From Epichloe hybrida (Eukaryota; Ascomycota; Sordariomycetes; Hypocreales; Clavicipitaceae), in NCBI GenBank assembly GCA_019022495.1, contig JAFEKR010000001.1:4836001-4900000 (forward strand): 64,000 bases of DNA, given 5' to 3'. Of the stretch, positions 50,895 to 63,311 are shown piece by piece; position 1 is the first letter of the stretch, and each line of letters begins with the position of its first letter. The notes below the pieces were generated by a model that saw nothing but the letters and a program-made list of their open reading frames with translations, did no database searches and was not told the DNA's origin. The position numbers and the translations under genes are program-made.

Positions 50895-51184
50895 TGTTAG
50901 AACAAAGGTAATATTAATCGCGCGTTATAGCTATAATTACCTAGTAAAAGCTTAGGCCACGCGCGCGCCTTACATATAACTTATAACCTAGCCTATTAAT
51001 TAGCTAGTAAATGTGGGGCTACAAACGCGCGGCCCCCTTTCCCTTCTATTATTATAGATTCTAGCTTTTAACTTCTCTTTTCTACACACACAAAACGCAG
51101 CCTAGAATAGATAAATTAATAATGACACTATTCTTCAGGCTCACAATCTTCTTATATTGAATTCAATACCCTGTGAAACTAATA
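50895..51184 (+). repeat. 3' LTR of copia copy D
   Basis: 290 bp of the shorter LTR subtype. The outer right end is well preserved (TTCTTCAGGCTCACAATC), while the left inner end is mutated (GTAATATTAATCGCGCGTTA). Confidence 0.88.
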
Positions 51185-51539
51185 TAAACCCTTAAGGAAA
51201 CTAAGGAAGCTAGGAAGAAGTATATAGGCTTCTAGAAAAACCTAGAAAAAAAAGATTTCTTTTATAATTTACTAGATAATAGGGATATTAAGGCCTAATA
51301 GCTTATCTCTTTACCTTACTTATTAGTATGATTACTATTAAAGGGATTAAGAAGCTAATCTTCTCTAAGAAGGTTAATTAATTCAGAATTAAGGGTACTA
51401 AAGGATACTATCTATAAGTATTTATAAGTAACTCCCTTACCTATACCTTTACCTAAGATAATTTAGTAAAACTACCCTAAAAACACTACTAATAATACCT
51501 CTAAGTAAGAGTATTACTAATAGAGTTAACCCTTACTAC
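51185..51539 (+). mobile_element. Ty1/copia fragment F (gag-side internal region)
   Basis: The fragment starts directly after the copy D LTR and matches copy D internal sequence around 45155-45520 (AGGAAGCTAGGAAGAAGTAT and following). It stops at 51539 where a CAGATCATTG element end begins. Both ends are truncated. Confidence 0.75.
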
Positions 51540-53119
51540 CAGATCATTGTTTGTAGTGCAGTTAGTGTAGTTTTTAGGAAAACTTTGTATTTGTAGTGTA
51601 GTTTTTCCTAGCTTATATTTAATGTAGTATAGGTTTTTTTTTTTATAGTTAGTGTAGTTACTAACTACACTAACTACACTACACGATAAGAACTACAAAT
51701 ATAGTGTTAGGTAAATAAAAAGTGGGTCTTTTTATATGGTTATATTAATATAGTAATTAAAAGAAAGCTATTAATTTTATATTTATATTATTAGCTATTT
51801 TATTTAATTAGTTATTTAAGTTATAATATTATAACTTTTTATATATCTTATTATAACTAAGGTAATATATAATATTATAAGTTTTTTTAAAGACTATTAT
51901 TCTTAATACTTTTTTTTACTAATAAAACTTTAAGAAAAACCTTATTATTATTTTATTTACTATTACTAAAGATTATTTTCTATTTTAATAATTATTTTTA
52001 TAACTTTTAATTAATTTAATACCTTAAACTAATATAATTAAATTAATTAGAAACTTACTATAAATAACGAGAAGTTAATAATGTATGTAATTAGTACTTA
52101 TATATTATTTTCAATAAGATAAAAACTTAAAAAAAGCTTAAACTATTTATTTACTATTTAAATAAATTATATATTACTTTTAGCTTTATAATTCATAAGC
52201 TTTAAGAAGTTATATATAGTAGCTTTATATATCTCCTTACTATAATATATAAAGAAAGAATAAAAGATAGTAATATTTATAAAGTATTTATATAAAACTA
52301 ATAGTATTATTTAAAAACTAGGCTATATAACTAAAATAAGCTATTAAAATATTTTAAACTTAATTTTAGTAATAATACTAGGACTTACTTTTATTTTATA
52401 TATAATAATAACTTTTATAAGCTTTCTTATAATTATTTTAAATAACTTATTAAATATAATACTAGGATTTACTTTTATTTTATATCCTATAATTATTATA
52501 ATTAGTATTATTATAAATTTATAATATTAAAAAACATAAAAAAGAAAGTAATTTTATTTCATTAATATTTAAAAAAAACTTTAAAATACTAAATAATTAT
52601 AAAGTCTAGCTTTTTTTATAGTAATTTACTTATTTATACTTATACTTATATTTTATTAAATTATTACTTATTTATTTTTAATTCAACTTTAACACTAATA
52701 ATATTTTAAGTTATATAAGTTATATAAGTTATATAAGTAATATAAGTAAAATATATATAAGCTATGTTAAGCTATTATAAGCTATTATAAGCTATTATAA
52801 GCTACTTTAAGTTACTATAAGCTATTATAAGCTAAGATAAATATTTTTACTAACACTACAAATGTAGTATTTATAGTTAGTGTAGTTTATGAAAATAAAT
52901 TTGTAGTGTAGTATAGTGTAGTTTTTTTCTCTTATATAGTTAGTGTAGTTTGTAGTATAGTGTAGTTTGTAGTATAGTGTAGTTTGTAGTATAGTGTAGT
53001 TTGTAGTATAGTGTAGTTTGTAGTATAGTGTAGTTTGTAGTATAGTGTAGTTTATAGTGTACTTACTACACTACACTACAAAAACTACACTACAATACAC
53101 ATTGTAGTGCAATGCTCTG
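51540..53119. mobile_element. AT-rich element with CAGAG-type ends and GTAGTGTAG subterminal repeats
   Basis: The left end reads CAGATCATTGTTTGTAGTGC and the right end, on the other strand, CAGAGCATTGCACTACAATG. Both are followed by GTAGTGTAG repeats. The left end contains a perfect palindrome, GTTAGTGTAGTTA then TAACTACACTAAC with the centre shared. The interior is non-coding, TA-rich, with TATAAGCTAT repeats (52770-52840). Short CAG-type terminal inverted repeats resemble hAT transposons, but the 8-bp flanks (CTTACTAC and TATATAAC) do not match. So the class is only tentative. It separates a copia fragment from a gypsy fragment. Confidence 0.55.
52942..53055. repeat. 17-bp tandem repeat TGTAGTTTGTAGTATAG
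   Basis: About six to seven head-to-tail copies of a 17-bp unit lie in the right subterminal region of the AT-rich element. The copies are near identical, so the array expanded recently relative to the mutated surroundings. Confidence 0.85.
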
Positions 53120-53537
53120 TATATAACGTAGCTAAAAATACTTAAGAAATATTTAGTAAGGATATAGAAAAAAGAGTAAATTAGAAAATTAATAAGCTTA
53201 GCTAAAGCCTTAATTTTTTTTATTTTAGAAAAATTAGGGAATTTAAGGATTTATATAAATTATAAAGGCCTTAATAAAATTATTATTATTAATAAAGCCT
53301 TTTTCTTACTAATCTCTAAAATCCTTAATTAATTAGTAAGTATAAAGGTTTTTATATTACTAATTCTTAAGAAATATATTACTAGCTATATATTTATAAA
53401 AGTAATAAGTAAAAGATAATATTTTATTATTACTATAAGTACTTTTAATATTTTAAATATTGTTTAATACTATTTAAGTTAGTTAATATACTAGTTACTT
53501 TTTAAGAATATATTAATAATACTCCTAAGGGGCTTAT
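53120..53537 (+). mobile_element. Ty3/gypsy reverse transcriptase fragment
   Basis: Plus-strand reading near 53240-53310 gives LRIYINYKGLNKIIIINKAF, the gypsy reverse transcriptase core usually seen as (F/C)VDYRGLN. Further on, YINNTPKGL corresponds to the AYINxALKGL block. The fragment is frameshifted and broken, and is cut on both sides by the CAGAG-type elements. Confidence 0.7.
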
Positions 53538-54699
53538 CAGAGAATTGTATGTAGTGTAATTAATGTAGTTTTTGGGGGGTAGCTTGTAATTGTAGTGTAA
53601 TTATTCCTAGGCTGTAATTAATTAATTGTAATTGCTAGGTATGTGTAATTAATTGTAGTTGTAGTTGTAATTATTACAACTACAACTACACAATTACATG
53701 TAATTGTTACTAAAAGTAGAAATATTATATCTAATAAGGCTATGTTTTTCTTAGATATTCTCTTATAAATATTAATATAAGACTTTCTTTATTTAATATT
53801 TTTCTTAATTAGTTACTTAATTTCTAATATCTAACTTTTTTAAAGATTTTACTATAACTAGGGTTATATATAATATTATAACTTTATAATAATACTATTA
53901 TAGTTAATACTTTATTTTACTAATTTAACTTAAAGAAAAACCTTGTTATTATATTATTTACTATTTCTTTTTAATATTTGTTATTATTCTGAATTAAAAC
54001 AACCTTAAACTAAAGTAGTTAAATTAAATAAACTATAAATAAACTATTAATGTACTAAATGAGAATAGCTTATAATAGCCTATAATAGCTTATAATAGCT
54101 TATAATAGCTTATAATAACTTATGATAACTTATAAATTAAAATAATAATATATATAAAAGAGATAAATATAACTTACCTTGTAATAGATAGTAATTATAT
54201 ATTATATAAAGCCATAAGCTTAGTAAATATATCATTAATATATAATCTAGTATATGTGCTTTTTAAGTTTTTCAATCCTAGGTAATAATATTAGTATTAT
54301 AAAGGGCAGTCAATAATAATAATATAAATATATACTAAGAAGCTTATATTCTAATTTAAAATCTAAAGTTATTTAACTTATAATAACTCCTAAATATGAC
54401 TTTAAATTAAAAGATATCTATATATTTAGTTATAAAGATATATAGCTAAAATTTAAGAAGTGTTTATTTAGCTTAATAATAAGCTCTTAGAAAGATTTAT
54501 TATATAAATTATAAATATTAATAGAAATATTTTAATGATTTAAATAAGATATTATTTTTAGACTATAATTATTAGTTAGATAATAAAAGAGTAAAAGAAT
54601 AAATACTTACTTAAAGTAACTTAGTAATATTTTATTAATTTATTACTTATTTATTTTTAATTAAACTTTAATACTTATAATATTTCAAGTTATATATAG

Positions 54700-55008
54700 A
54701 CTATAGTAAAATAAGGTAAGGTAAAATAAGGTAAGGTAAAATAAGGTAAGGTAAAATAAGGTAAGGTAAAATAAAGTAAGATAAGGTAAAATAAGGTAAG
54801 ATAAGGTAAGATAAGGTAAAATAAAGTAAGATAAGTTACTATAAGTTACTATAAGTTACTATAAGTTACTATAAGTTACTATAAGTTACTATAAGCTATA
54901 ATAAGCTACTATAAGCTACTATAAGCTACTATAAGCTACTATAAGCTACTATAAGCTACTATAAGCTACTATAAGCTACTATAAGCTACTATAAGCTATT
55001 AAATACTA
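54700..55008. repeat. Tandem arrays: GTAAAATAAGGTAAG (15 bp) then CTACTATAAG (10 bp)
   Basis: A 15-bp unit repeats across about 54706-54835 with AAGATAAG variants. It passes into a 10-bp unit, first TTACTATAAG and then CTACTATAAG, with about 17 copies to 55000. The change of TTACTATAAG to CTACTATAAG along the array shows local copying. Confidence 0.85.
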
Positions 55009-55559
55009 TTATAAGAAAAAATAAAAAAAAACATTAAACCTTTTAATATAAGAATTTATAAGTTATATTAGAACTTTAAATACCTTTATAATAATAGTAT
55101 AAAATATAAAGAAATAAACAAGTTTATTATAATTTACCTTAATATTAATATTATATTAGAAAAAAGAAAAAAAAGATTTTTCCTTTCCTAAAACTTTTTA
55201 TACTAAATTTTAGATTTATTTAAAAGGTTTAAAATAAAGAGTTATATAGCTAAAAAACTATCTTACTTTTACTATTAGAAATAAATAAGCACACTTACCT
55301 AGATATAGTATAGTAGTTATATTTTAAAAAGTAAATTAATTTAAATAAGAGCTAAGGGTTCAAAACCTAAGTTTCCCACCCTATAGTTAGAGGGTTTCGT
55401 TTTTTTAATTATTTTTTAATAGATATAAAATAAAAGCTATAATAATAATAATGATTATAATAGTATTAATAAGGCCCACTTTTAATTAATTTAAAATATA
55501 ATAACTATAATTACTATAATTACTATAAGTTTAATATATTTTCTATAATATTATTAAGA

Positions 55560-55847
55560 CCCACTTTTAATTATATTACTATTCTTATCATTATTATAAT
55601 AGAATATAGTAAACTAAATTTAGCCTGTTTTCATAATAGTAATTACTAGGCCTACTTTTAATTATATTACTATTCTTATTGTTATTATAATAGAATCCTA
55701 TAATATAGTAAACTAAATTTAGCCTGTTTTTATGATAGTAATCACTAGGCTTACTTTTAATTATATTATTATTCTTATTATTATTATAATAGAATCCTAC
55801 TATATAGTAAATTAAATTTAGCCTGTTTTTATAATAGTAATTACTAG
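55560..55847. repeat. Tandem repeat with a unit of about 91-99 bp, three copies
   Basis: The word CTTTTAATTATATTA recurs at 55564, 55655 and 55754. Each unit contains AAATTTAGCCTGTTTT and AGTAATTACTAGGC. The gypsy element 2 target site, GCTTA, lies at the end of the third unit. Confidence 0.8.
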
Positions 55848-55852
55848 GCTTA

Positions 55853-56119
55853 TGTTACGACTGTGGTGGGAGAGATATAAACGGAGTAAAGGCTAAGGTT
55901 CTTGGTCGTAGCTAGAGAACTACTACTTAGGGGTAAGTGTATAAAGGTCTTAAACTCTAACCTTTTATATCTCTTATAGGTAGTCCTTATCTAAATACCC
56001 TACTATATATATATAGCTATCTAGTAGCTACTTAGTTATTTACGTAAGCTAAGGCTTATCTAAGGGCTCTATTATATAACTATCCTATCTATAACTCCCT
56101 AGCCTTTATACTCCTATTA
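55853..56119 (-). repeat. 3' LTR of gypsy element 2
   Basis: 267 bp. The first ~80 bases at the outer edge are intact (TGTTACGACTGTGGTGGGAG) and the inner end is mutated (TTTATACTCCTATTA). Confidence 0.9.
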
Positions 56120-59100
56120 TAGTACCCCCCTAATATATAATTATCCTTAATTATAAAGAGCTACTTAGCTAGTATGTGTTTACTATATATAACCTATAGT
56201 AATATCTATATTACTAGCTATACTATTAGTGTATAGTATTATATTTACTTTAAATAATAAGGTAAATATTATTAGGACCTAGGTAATCCTTCTTATAATA
56301 TCTAGATTATAGATAGCTATATACTTACTGCTTTATTACCTTTAATATATATCCCTTTATCTAATAAGTTATTAGCGTTAAGTAAGTAAACTACTTATAT
56401 TAAGTTTTATAATTAGGTTAAATAAATAAGGTAATATATACTATTTAAAATAAATAACTTCTTATCTAATATTAGGGATATTATATTAATCTTACTAGGA
56501 GTTTATAGCTAGTATATGTATTTACTAGTAGTAGCTATAACTATAAATATTATAATTCCTAGATTAGCTATATATAGTATATAGATTACTTAGGGGTCTA
56601 GGGCTAATATAAAAGAGGCTTACTTTCCCTTACTTTTATATACTTTTCTTCCCTTTATATTCTCCCTTAGTATTATAAGTTACCCTTACTTATAAGCTAG
56701 TAGCTTTATAGCTTCTCTTATAGTAATTACTAATATCCTATAGTATTACTTTATTATTTATATCTATTCTTATTTAAAATATCTAAATTCTCTTAAATAC
56801 TAAAATATTAGTTACTTACCTTTTACCTATAAGTTTCTTATAGTATATTACTACTAACTTACTAGTAATTAATAATATCTTTAATATAAGTAATTACTTT
56901 ACTACTACTACCTCCTTTTATTATAAAGACTTCTATAATATCCCCTTTAAAGTCTCCTAGTAAGAAATATTTAGCTTCTAAAATTTCTATATAAGTATAA
57001 TATCTAAGTTCCCCTAGTGCTTACCTTACTAACTTATAGCTAGTAATACTAGTAAAATAAAAATTCCTTATATTTACTATATATAGTAGGTTATAATATA
57101 AGCTATTATACTTAAAGATAGTAATAGTATAAAGCTATAATATATTATTAAGGGTAAATCTATCCTAACCTAATATACTAATTCTCTAAGTATAACTTTA
57201 CTACTATCTTACTATATATTACTCCTAACTTATATAAATAACTTAATAAAATACACCTATTATATATATAATAATAAGGACTATACTAGGGTTTATTCTC
57301 CTTTTCCTACTACTAATATATATACTAATATACTATTAGTATACTACTTAGTTTACTTAGTTATACTATATACTCTTTAAGTATATTAATACTTATAGTA
57401 ATCCTAATAATAATCTATACTTTCTTAATAATATATATATTTCTTATTTCTATAACTTAGTTACTACTAATATACTACTAGTATTTAATATATATAAAGC
57501 ATAAACTTTATAATATACTTCTAACTACTAAAAATACTAATAAGTATAAGTAAGTAAGGTAAGCGTAGCTTATAGTAAAAGTTATATATAAGGCTAATAC
57601 TAATAAATAAGTTACTATATTACTACTTAATAATACTATTAATCTAGAAGTCTAGATTAATATTTCTAATAGTTTATGTTTTATTATATAAAATCTTCTA
57701 TTTATATATACTTCTTATACTTTAGCTTATAGCTTTACTAACTTACTAGTAGCTTACTACTAATATATCTATACTTTTTACTTATATTAGGCTACTAGAC
57801 CTCCCTACTAAGCTTTATATATATATATATAGAGAGGGGGATTTTTCTAATAATAAGGATAAATCCTCTGCCCCTATTAGCACTAGTAAGACTACTAAGG
57901 GCTAGATAAGTAATATATTAATAGATTAATTAGTGTAAAGTAGCTATAAGTTAGGTTATATAAGAAATTATCTAGATTTTTTTTTTATATATTACTACTA
58001 CTATCTAAAATCTATTAAATACACCTCTATATCCGCAAACTAGCTACTTAGTTACTGCTTATAATCCTTAATAATATCTATTATAATAAAATCTCTTTTC
58101 TTTACCTAAGAATTCTCTAAAGTATTATAGCCCTTTTATTTAACTAGGTATTTCTAATATCTCCTATTATAATAATATAATATAATTCTTTTAACTTTAA
58201 ACTCCTACTTATTATCTATAATATTATCTTATAGTAGGGATATATTTTCTATACTAGATAGGTCCCTTATAAATAGTTTAAGGTTAGTAATATTAAAAAT
58301 ATTATATAAATGCGTTCTAGGTAGTAGCTTTAATTAGTATATAAGCTTATAAGTACTAATTACCTTTTTAATTTTATAAGGGCCTAGGTACTTTATACTT
58401 AGCTTCTTACTAGGTTACTATAAGTTAATATTCTTTATAAATAATAAAATATAGTTACTTATACTAAACTTTATTAGGGTTTACTTCTTATTATAGTGTT
58501 TTATATACTAGGCCTATAAGTTACTTAGGAGTTACTTAATTACTACATATCTATCTTTTAGTGTAATAGTATAAGTTTTTACCTAGTTATTTACTATAGG
58601 AATATTTATAATTACTTACTATAGTCCCCTAGGGTTATAGCCTTATAGTGCCTTAGCTAGGGTGTAGCTATAAGTTAAATAGGCGCTTATATTATATATA
58701 AACTATGCTATTAAAAGGTTATTAGCCTAATTAGTTTAGTTAAAGTAAGTAAAGGCTCTTAAATAATACTCTAAAACTTAGTTTAGATATTCTATCTAAC
58801 TATTTATTTATAAGTAAAATATAGTACTTAGTTACTACTTAGTTATAATAAGATAGTAAAAGGTTATCTAAAACCTACTAGTAAAGGTTAAACTATAGTC
58901 TATAATAATACCCTCTAGAGTACTATAATCCCTAAAAATATATTCTAAGAATATAGTAGCTAACCTATTACTAGTTATGCACGTTAAAATAGGGATATAA
59001 ATACTATATTTGGCCTAATAGACTATATTTATAATGCTTCTAGGTTACTACTCTTAAGTAGCTTTCTCTAACCTATAGTAAAGTTATTACCTTACTATAC

Positions 59101-62100
59101 TTAAAATAATATAACTTAAATTAGAGTCTTTAATTCTATATATATAGGATAAGCATTATATATAAACTTAGAAAAGGTTTACTAAACTACTTATATTCTT
59201 ACTATAATACTACTATAAGTAGCTAGCTTATAGTATACTTTTAGACTTATAAATAAATTATAGCTAAGTAATATTTTAAGGGGGCACCTATGCTACTTAC
59301 TAACTACTAACCTAGCTAGACTCCTAACCTATAGGCTTACTAGACTTATAAAAACATTAGAAAACATAGATAAGGTATAACTTTACTACTTATAATAAGC
59401 AGACCTAGTTAGCGTATTACTTATAGGCTTTATAGGACTATTAGGTTTCTTAATAATATAATAAAGTTATATCTTCTTAAAACCCTAGAGGCTTAAATAG
59501 CCCTTATAATGCTCTTATAATAAACTATTAACTACACTAAGTAATATAACCTTAGGGCCTATAACTATACTATTATATATATAGCGCCCTTATTACTTAG
59601 TATTTAAAAACTTAGCTAAGAAGTTAGGTAGCTATAAGGATATAGCCTCTGCCTTATACTCCTTACTAATATAATTTACTTTTCTTAATAAGGTATTAGT
59701 AGGATTTAACTTACTTATATAATATTTAATCTTAAAATTAAATAAATAAAGCTTATCTAATACTATTACTTACCTACTAGTTAGCTTTAGCTTTATAGCT
59801 AGGTACTTATAGTTTAGATAGTCTATAATAACTATAATCTAATAAGTTAAATACATAAGGTAATATCTTTAGGCTTAAAACGCCTCTTAGATTGCTAATA
59901 ACTTAGTGTCTAGGGTTAAGTAGTAAGGTTTAATATTAGTTAACTTCCTTAAAAAATACACTACTAGGTGCTAGCTACCTAGCACTAATATTATAAGTAT
60001 AGCTTTAATTATATAACTAGATATATTTATCTTTACTCTTAGTAAATAAAGTAAGTTAAAGTGTACTAAGATTAGTACCTCCTAAAACTTCTTTTAGAGT
60101 TCTCTAAACACTATAAGTTTACTAGGCTTTAGCTTAAACTTTACTAGTTAAATACCCTTTAGGTAGTATATTAGTAAGACTACTACCTTACTATACTATT
60201 TTATAAAGCATTAGTAAAACCTTATAAACCTAAGGAATAATTAAATATTAAATACACTATAGGGTATAAGCTAGGTTATAATAGCTTTAACCCTTAATAG
60301 TTCTATCTTAATACCTTTTTTAAATATAATAAACCCTAGGAATTTTACTTATAATACTAAAAATTAGCACTTCTTAAGGTTAATATAAAGATCTATATCC
60401 TAAAGTTACTTTAGCACCCTTTTAACATACTTTATATATCTTATAAGGTTACTACTATATATTAGAATATTATTAAGGTAAATAATATAGAATTTATCTA
60501 TAAGTCCCTTAAGAGCGTTATTAATATATTCCTAAAAAGTAGCTAGCGCGTTTACTAATCTAAATAGTATTATAAGGTACTTAAAGTGCTTATAGTAGTA
60601 ATAAAATACTATCTTCTACTTATTACCCTTATAGATATATAGCTAGTAGTACGCCTCTTAGAGATTTTATAATATAAAAACCTTTACACTTACTAGTAAA
60701 TTAAGAATTTTAGAGATTAATAGTAAGGGGGCCTTATTTTTAATAGTAATCCTATTAAGACCCTTATAATTTATATAAAGCCTTAATTTCCCTAACTTTT
60801 TTAGGATAAATAAAATTAGGGCTTTAGCTAGGCTTATTAATCTTCTAATTTATCCTTTCTCTTATATACTTATAAGGTACTTCCTAAGCACCTCTAGCTC
60901 TTTTTCCGCTAGGTTATATATAGCTCCTTATAGTAGCTATTTCCCCTCTTTTAATTTAATTATATAAGTATAACCCCTAAGTTCTAGGAGCTTACTAGCT
61001 AGATCTTTTAAAAACATATCTATAAATTCCATGTACTTCTCTAGGATTTACTATTAGGGTATATTACTATCTATTTCTAGCGTAAATACTACTAGCTCCT
61101 TATAAAATACTACTTAGAGTGCTATTATGCTTCTTAGTTTCTTCTTCTTTAGGGGCTAGATATTACCTATTACTATTACTATAACTATATTATAAGTTAG
61201 GTTATTACTTACTATATCTCTTACTAGTAAAACTTTATTAGTATCTCTCTCTTTTATTCTAGGCTTAATTACTTTAACTTTTAGTAATACTAGTAATAGT
61301 ATAATAAAGAATTACTTTATTACCTTATATAGTTATTACTTACCTAAAGTAAATATAATATATTCTTTAGTTATTAGAAACCTCTAAAAACCTTACTTCT
61401 AATCTATTACTATAGGTTTATACTCTAAGGTTTAGTTTATTCCTAGGAGTATTCCTTCTCTAGTATTAGTAATATAGTAGCTAACTTAGTAAACCCTTAT
61501 ATAGCCTATACTATCCTTTACTTTAACTAGTTTATATAAGATTTCTTAGTATAGGATCTTATCCTTACTTATACTTTCTAGTATTACCTTTACTTTCTTT
61601 ATATTCTTTTAATCCTATTTTAATAATAACTTAGGGTAAATTATTAAATACTCCGCGCCTATATTAAATAGCGCTAGTATTACTAACTAGTAGTTATCTT
61701 ACTATTAGGATACCTATATTCTTATTCTCTTATCTATAGGTTTCTTTATAATAAGACTATTATCCTAGGCTTATACTAAACTAATTAGGATTTTATTTAA
61801 GTCTAAAGATTTATTACTACTATTTTTATACTTCTTAGTAATATACTTATTACTTTTATAAATTAAGTAGTTTACTACTTTATATCTATTTATACTATAT
61901 CTAGGGCTACTATATTTATAGTATTTAAATAGCCTCTAGCCTATGCCTTATTACTAGGAACCTTACTATAAGTTATCTATAAGGGAGCTAGAGTATTATC
62001 TCTTATTATTTTTACTCTCTTTATTATAGCTTCTATTATAACTCTTTATTATAAATATTATTATAACTTTAGCTTTTTTACCTTAGCCCTATAAATAGCT

Positions 62101-63039
62101 CTAAGATATAAGAAACTCCTAGCTAACTATATACTACCTTATAGTGTTATTTAAGCTATTTAGGAATATTACTATCCTTAAATATAAGGGGATTTAGTTA
62201 GGTAATTTAGCTTTTACCTTTATCTAGAGTCTTAGGAAAGATTAGAAAGATTAATTATACTTTTACTTAAGGTTTAGTAATATCCTAGTAGCTTCTAAGT
62301 ACCTTATATCTTTATTTATTATACTAGTGTTTAGCTAAGATATAAATCTATCCTAGGTATAGGATATATAGTTAACTATCCTATTTACTATTATATAATA
62401 TATCTATTATTACTTTATATTATTAGCTAGGTAGCTACTAGTATATATTACCTTTATCTTATTATCCTAGAAGGTTCTTAGGTCTAACTAGAATAGTATA
62501 TTTAAATCTTATAGGTATACCTATAGGTTCTTATAAGTGTCTCCTTTATATATAAGTACCTTATACTATATTTTAATAAAGCTTTATAAGTATATGCTTA
62601 TTATAAACTTACTATTAGGTAAGAAACCTAGGAATATAGGATTTATTAGTATATTTATCTAAGGGGTAATTATAGGTCTTTTACCTAATCTAGCTAATTA
62701 TAGGTCTAATTCTTTTTCTTTAAGCTATGCTTTTATTTCTAAGATCTCTTATCCTATATAGGTATTACATAGCTAGGCTTATATAACCTTATATTACCTC
62801 TATAGCTAGTCTAGATTATTCTTATTTCTAGATCTAAGGTTACTATATTAGTTAGGTAGCGTTTACTATACCTTATTATATTTTATAGTTAAAGTATTTA
62901 GGTTATTACTTAAGTACTATAGGTTTAGGGCTTTCTTACTAGGTAGTATAGGTATATTCTAAGTAAATATTCTATAGCTTCTTTATATTTAAATCTAGCT
63001 AATAGTTTATTTTCCTAAAAAGAGTTTAAGAGTTTAACT

Positions 63040-63306
63040 TATTATAACTATAGTAAGAGAGATATAAATAAAGTAAAAGCTAAGGTTCTTAGTTATAGCT
63101 AGAGAATTACTACTTAAGGATAGGTATATAAAGGTCTTAAACTCTAACCTTTTATATCTCTTATAGGTAGTCCTTATTTAAATACCTTACTATATATATA
63201 TAGCTATCTAGTAGCTACTTAGTTATCCGCGTAGGCTAAGGCTTATCCGAGGGCTCTATTATGTGACTATCCTGTCCGCGACTCCCTGGCCTTCGTGCTC
63301 CTGACA
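63040..63306 (-). repeat. 5' LTR of gypsy element 2
   Basis: 267 bp. The inner start is mutated (TATTATAACTATAGTAAGAG) and the last ~85 bases at the outer edge are intact (TTCGTGCTCCTGACA). Confidence 0.9.
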
Positions 63307-63311
63307 GCTTA

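Larger units (their letters stand above)
36653..51184 (+). mobile_element. Ty1/copia copy D, nearly complete, split by nested insertions
   Basis: The element begins with the 5' LTR at 36653. The LTR is interrupted at 36882 by a retroposon and resumes at 44184-44258, followed by the same gag-pol order as copy B and a 3' LTR (50895-51184). Removing the nested 36882-44183 and 49618-50096 insertions with their duplications leaves about 6.7 kb, close to copy B. The RNase H region near 50300-50400 matches copy B near 9670-9760. All frames are broken by stops. No matching target duplication is found: ATAAT precedes it and a copia fragment follows directly, suggesting rearrangement at the right end. 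Confidence 0.82.
53538..55852. mobile_element. Second AT-rich element of the CAGAG/GTAGTG-repeat family, right end undefined
   Basis: It starts CAGAGAATTGTATGTAGTGT and parallels the element at 51540 through its terminal repeats, TTCCTAG word, palindrome (TAGTTGTAATTATTACAACTA, less one base) and interior (AAGAAAAACCTT, TATAAGCTTA repeats). The repeat unit has shifted toward TGTAATTG and GTAGTTG. No matching right end was found before gypsy element 2 inserted at 55853, so the element is truncated or rearranged. It is non-coding. Confidence 0.5.
55853..63306 (-). mobile_element. Complete Ty3/gypsy retrotransposon 2, RIP-inactivated
   Basis: The 7454-bp element has 267-bp LTRs and an exact GCTTA duplication (55848-55852 and 63307-63311). 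On the minus strand near 60490-60420 the reverse transcriptase active site reads YIIYLNNILIYSS: both catalytic Asp codons of YLDD have become Asn. Just upstream, NALATF and EYINNALKGLIDKF match the NAPATFQxYINxALKGL block. Gag is toward 62900 and integrase toward 57500, by gypsy order. Stops interrupt all frames. Confidence 0.92.

Noticed and set aside
51532..53127. 8-bp hAT target duplication around the 51540 element
   Set aside because: CTTACTAC and TATATAAC match at only four of eight positions and the flanks belong to different elements.
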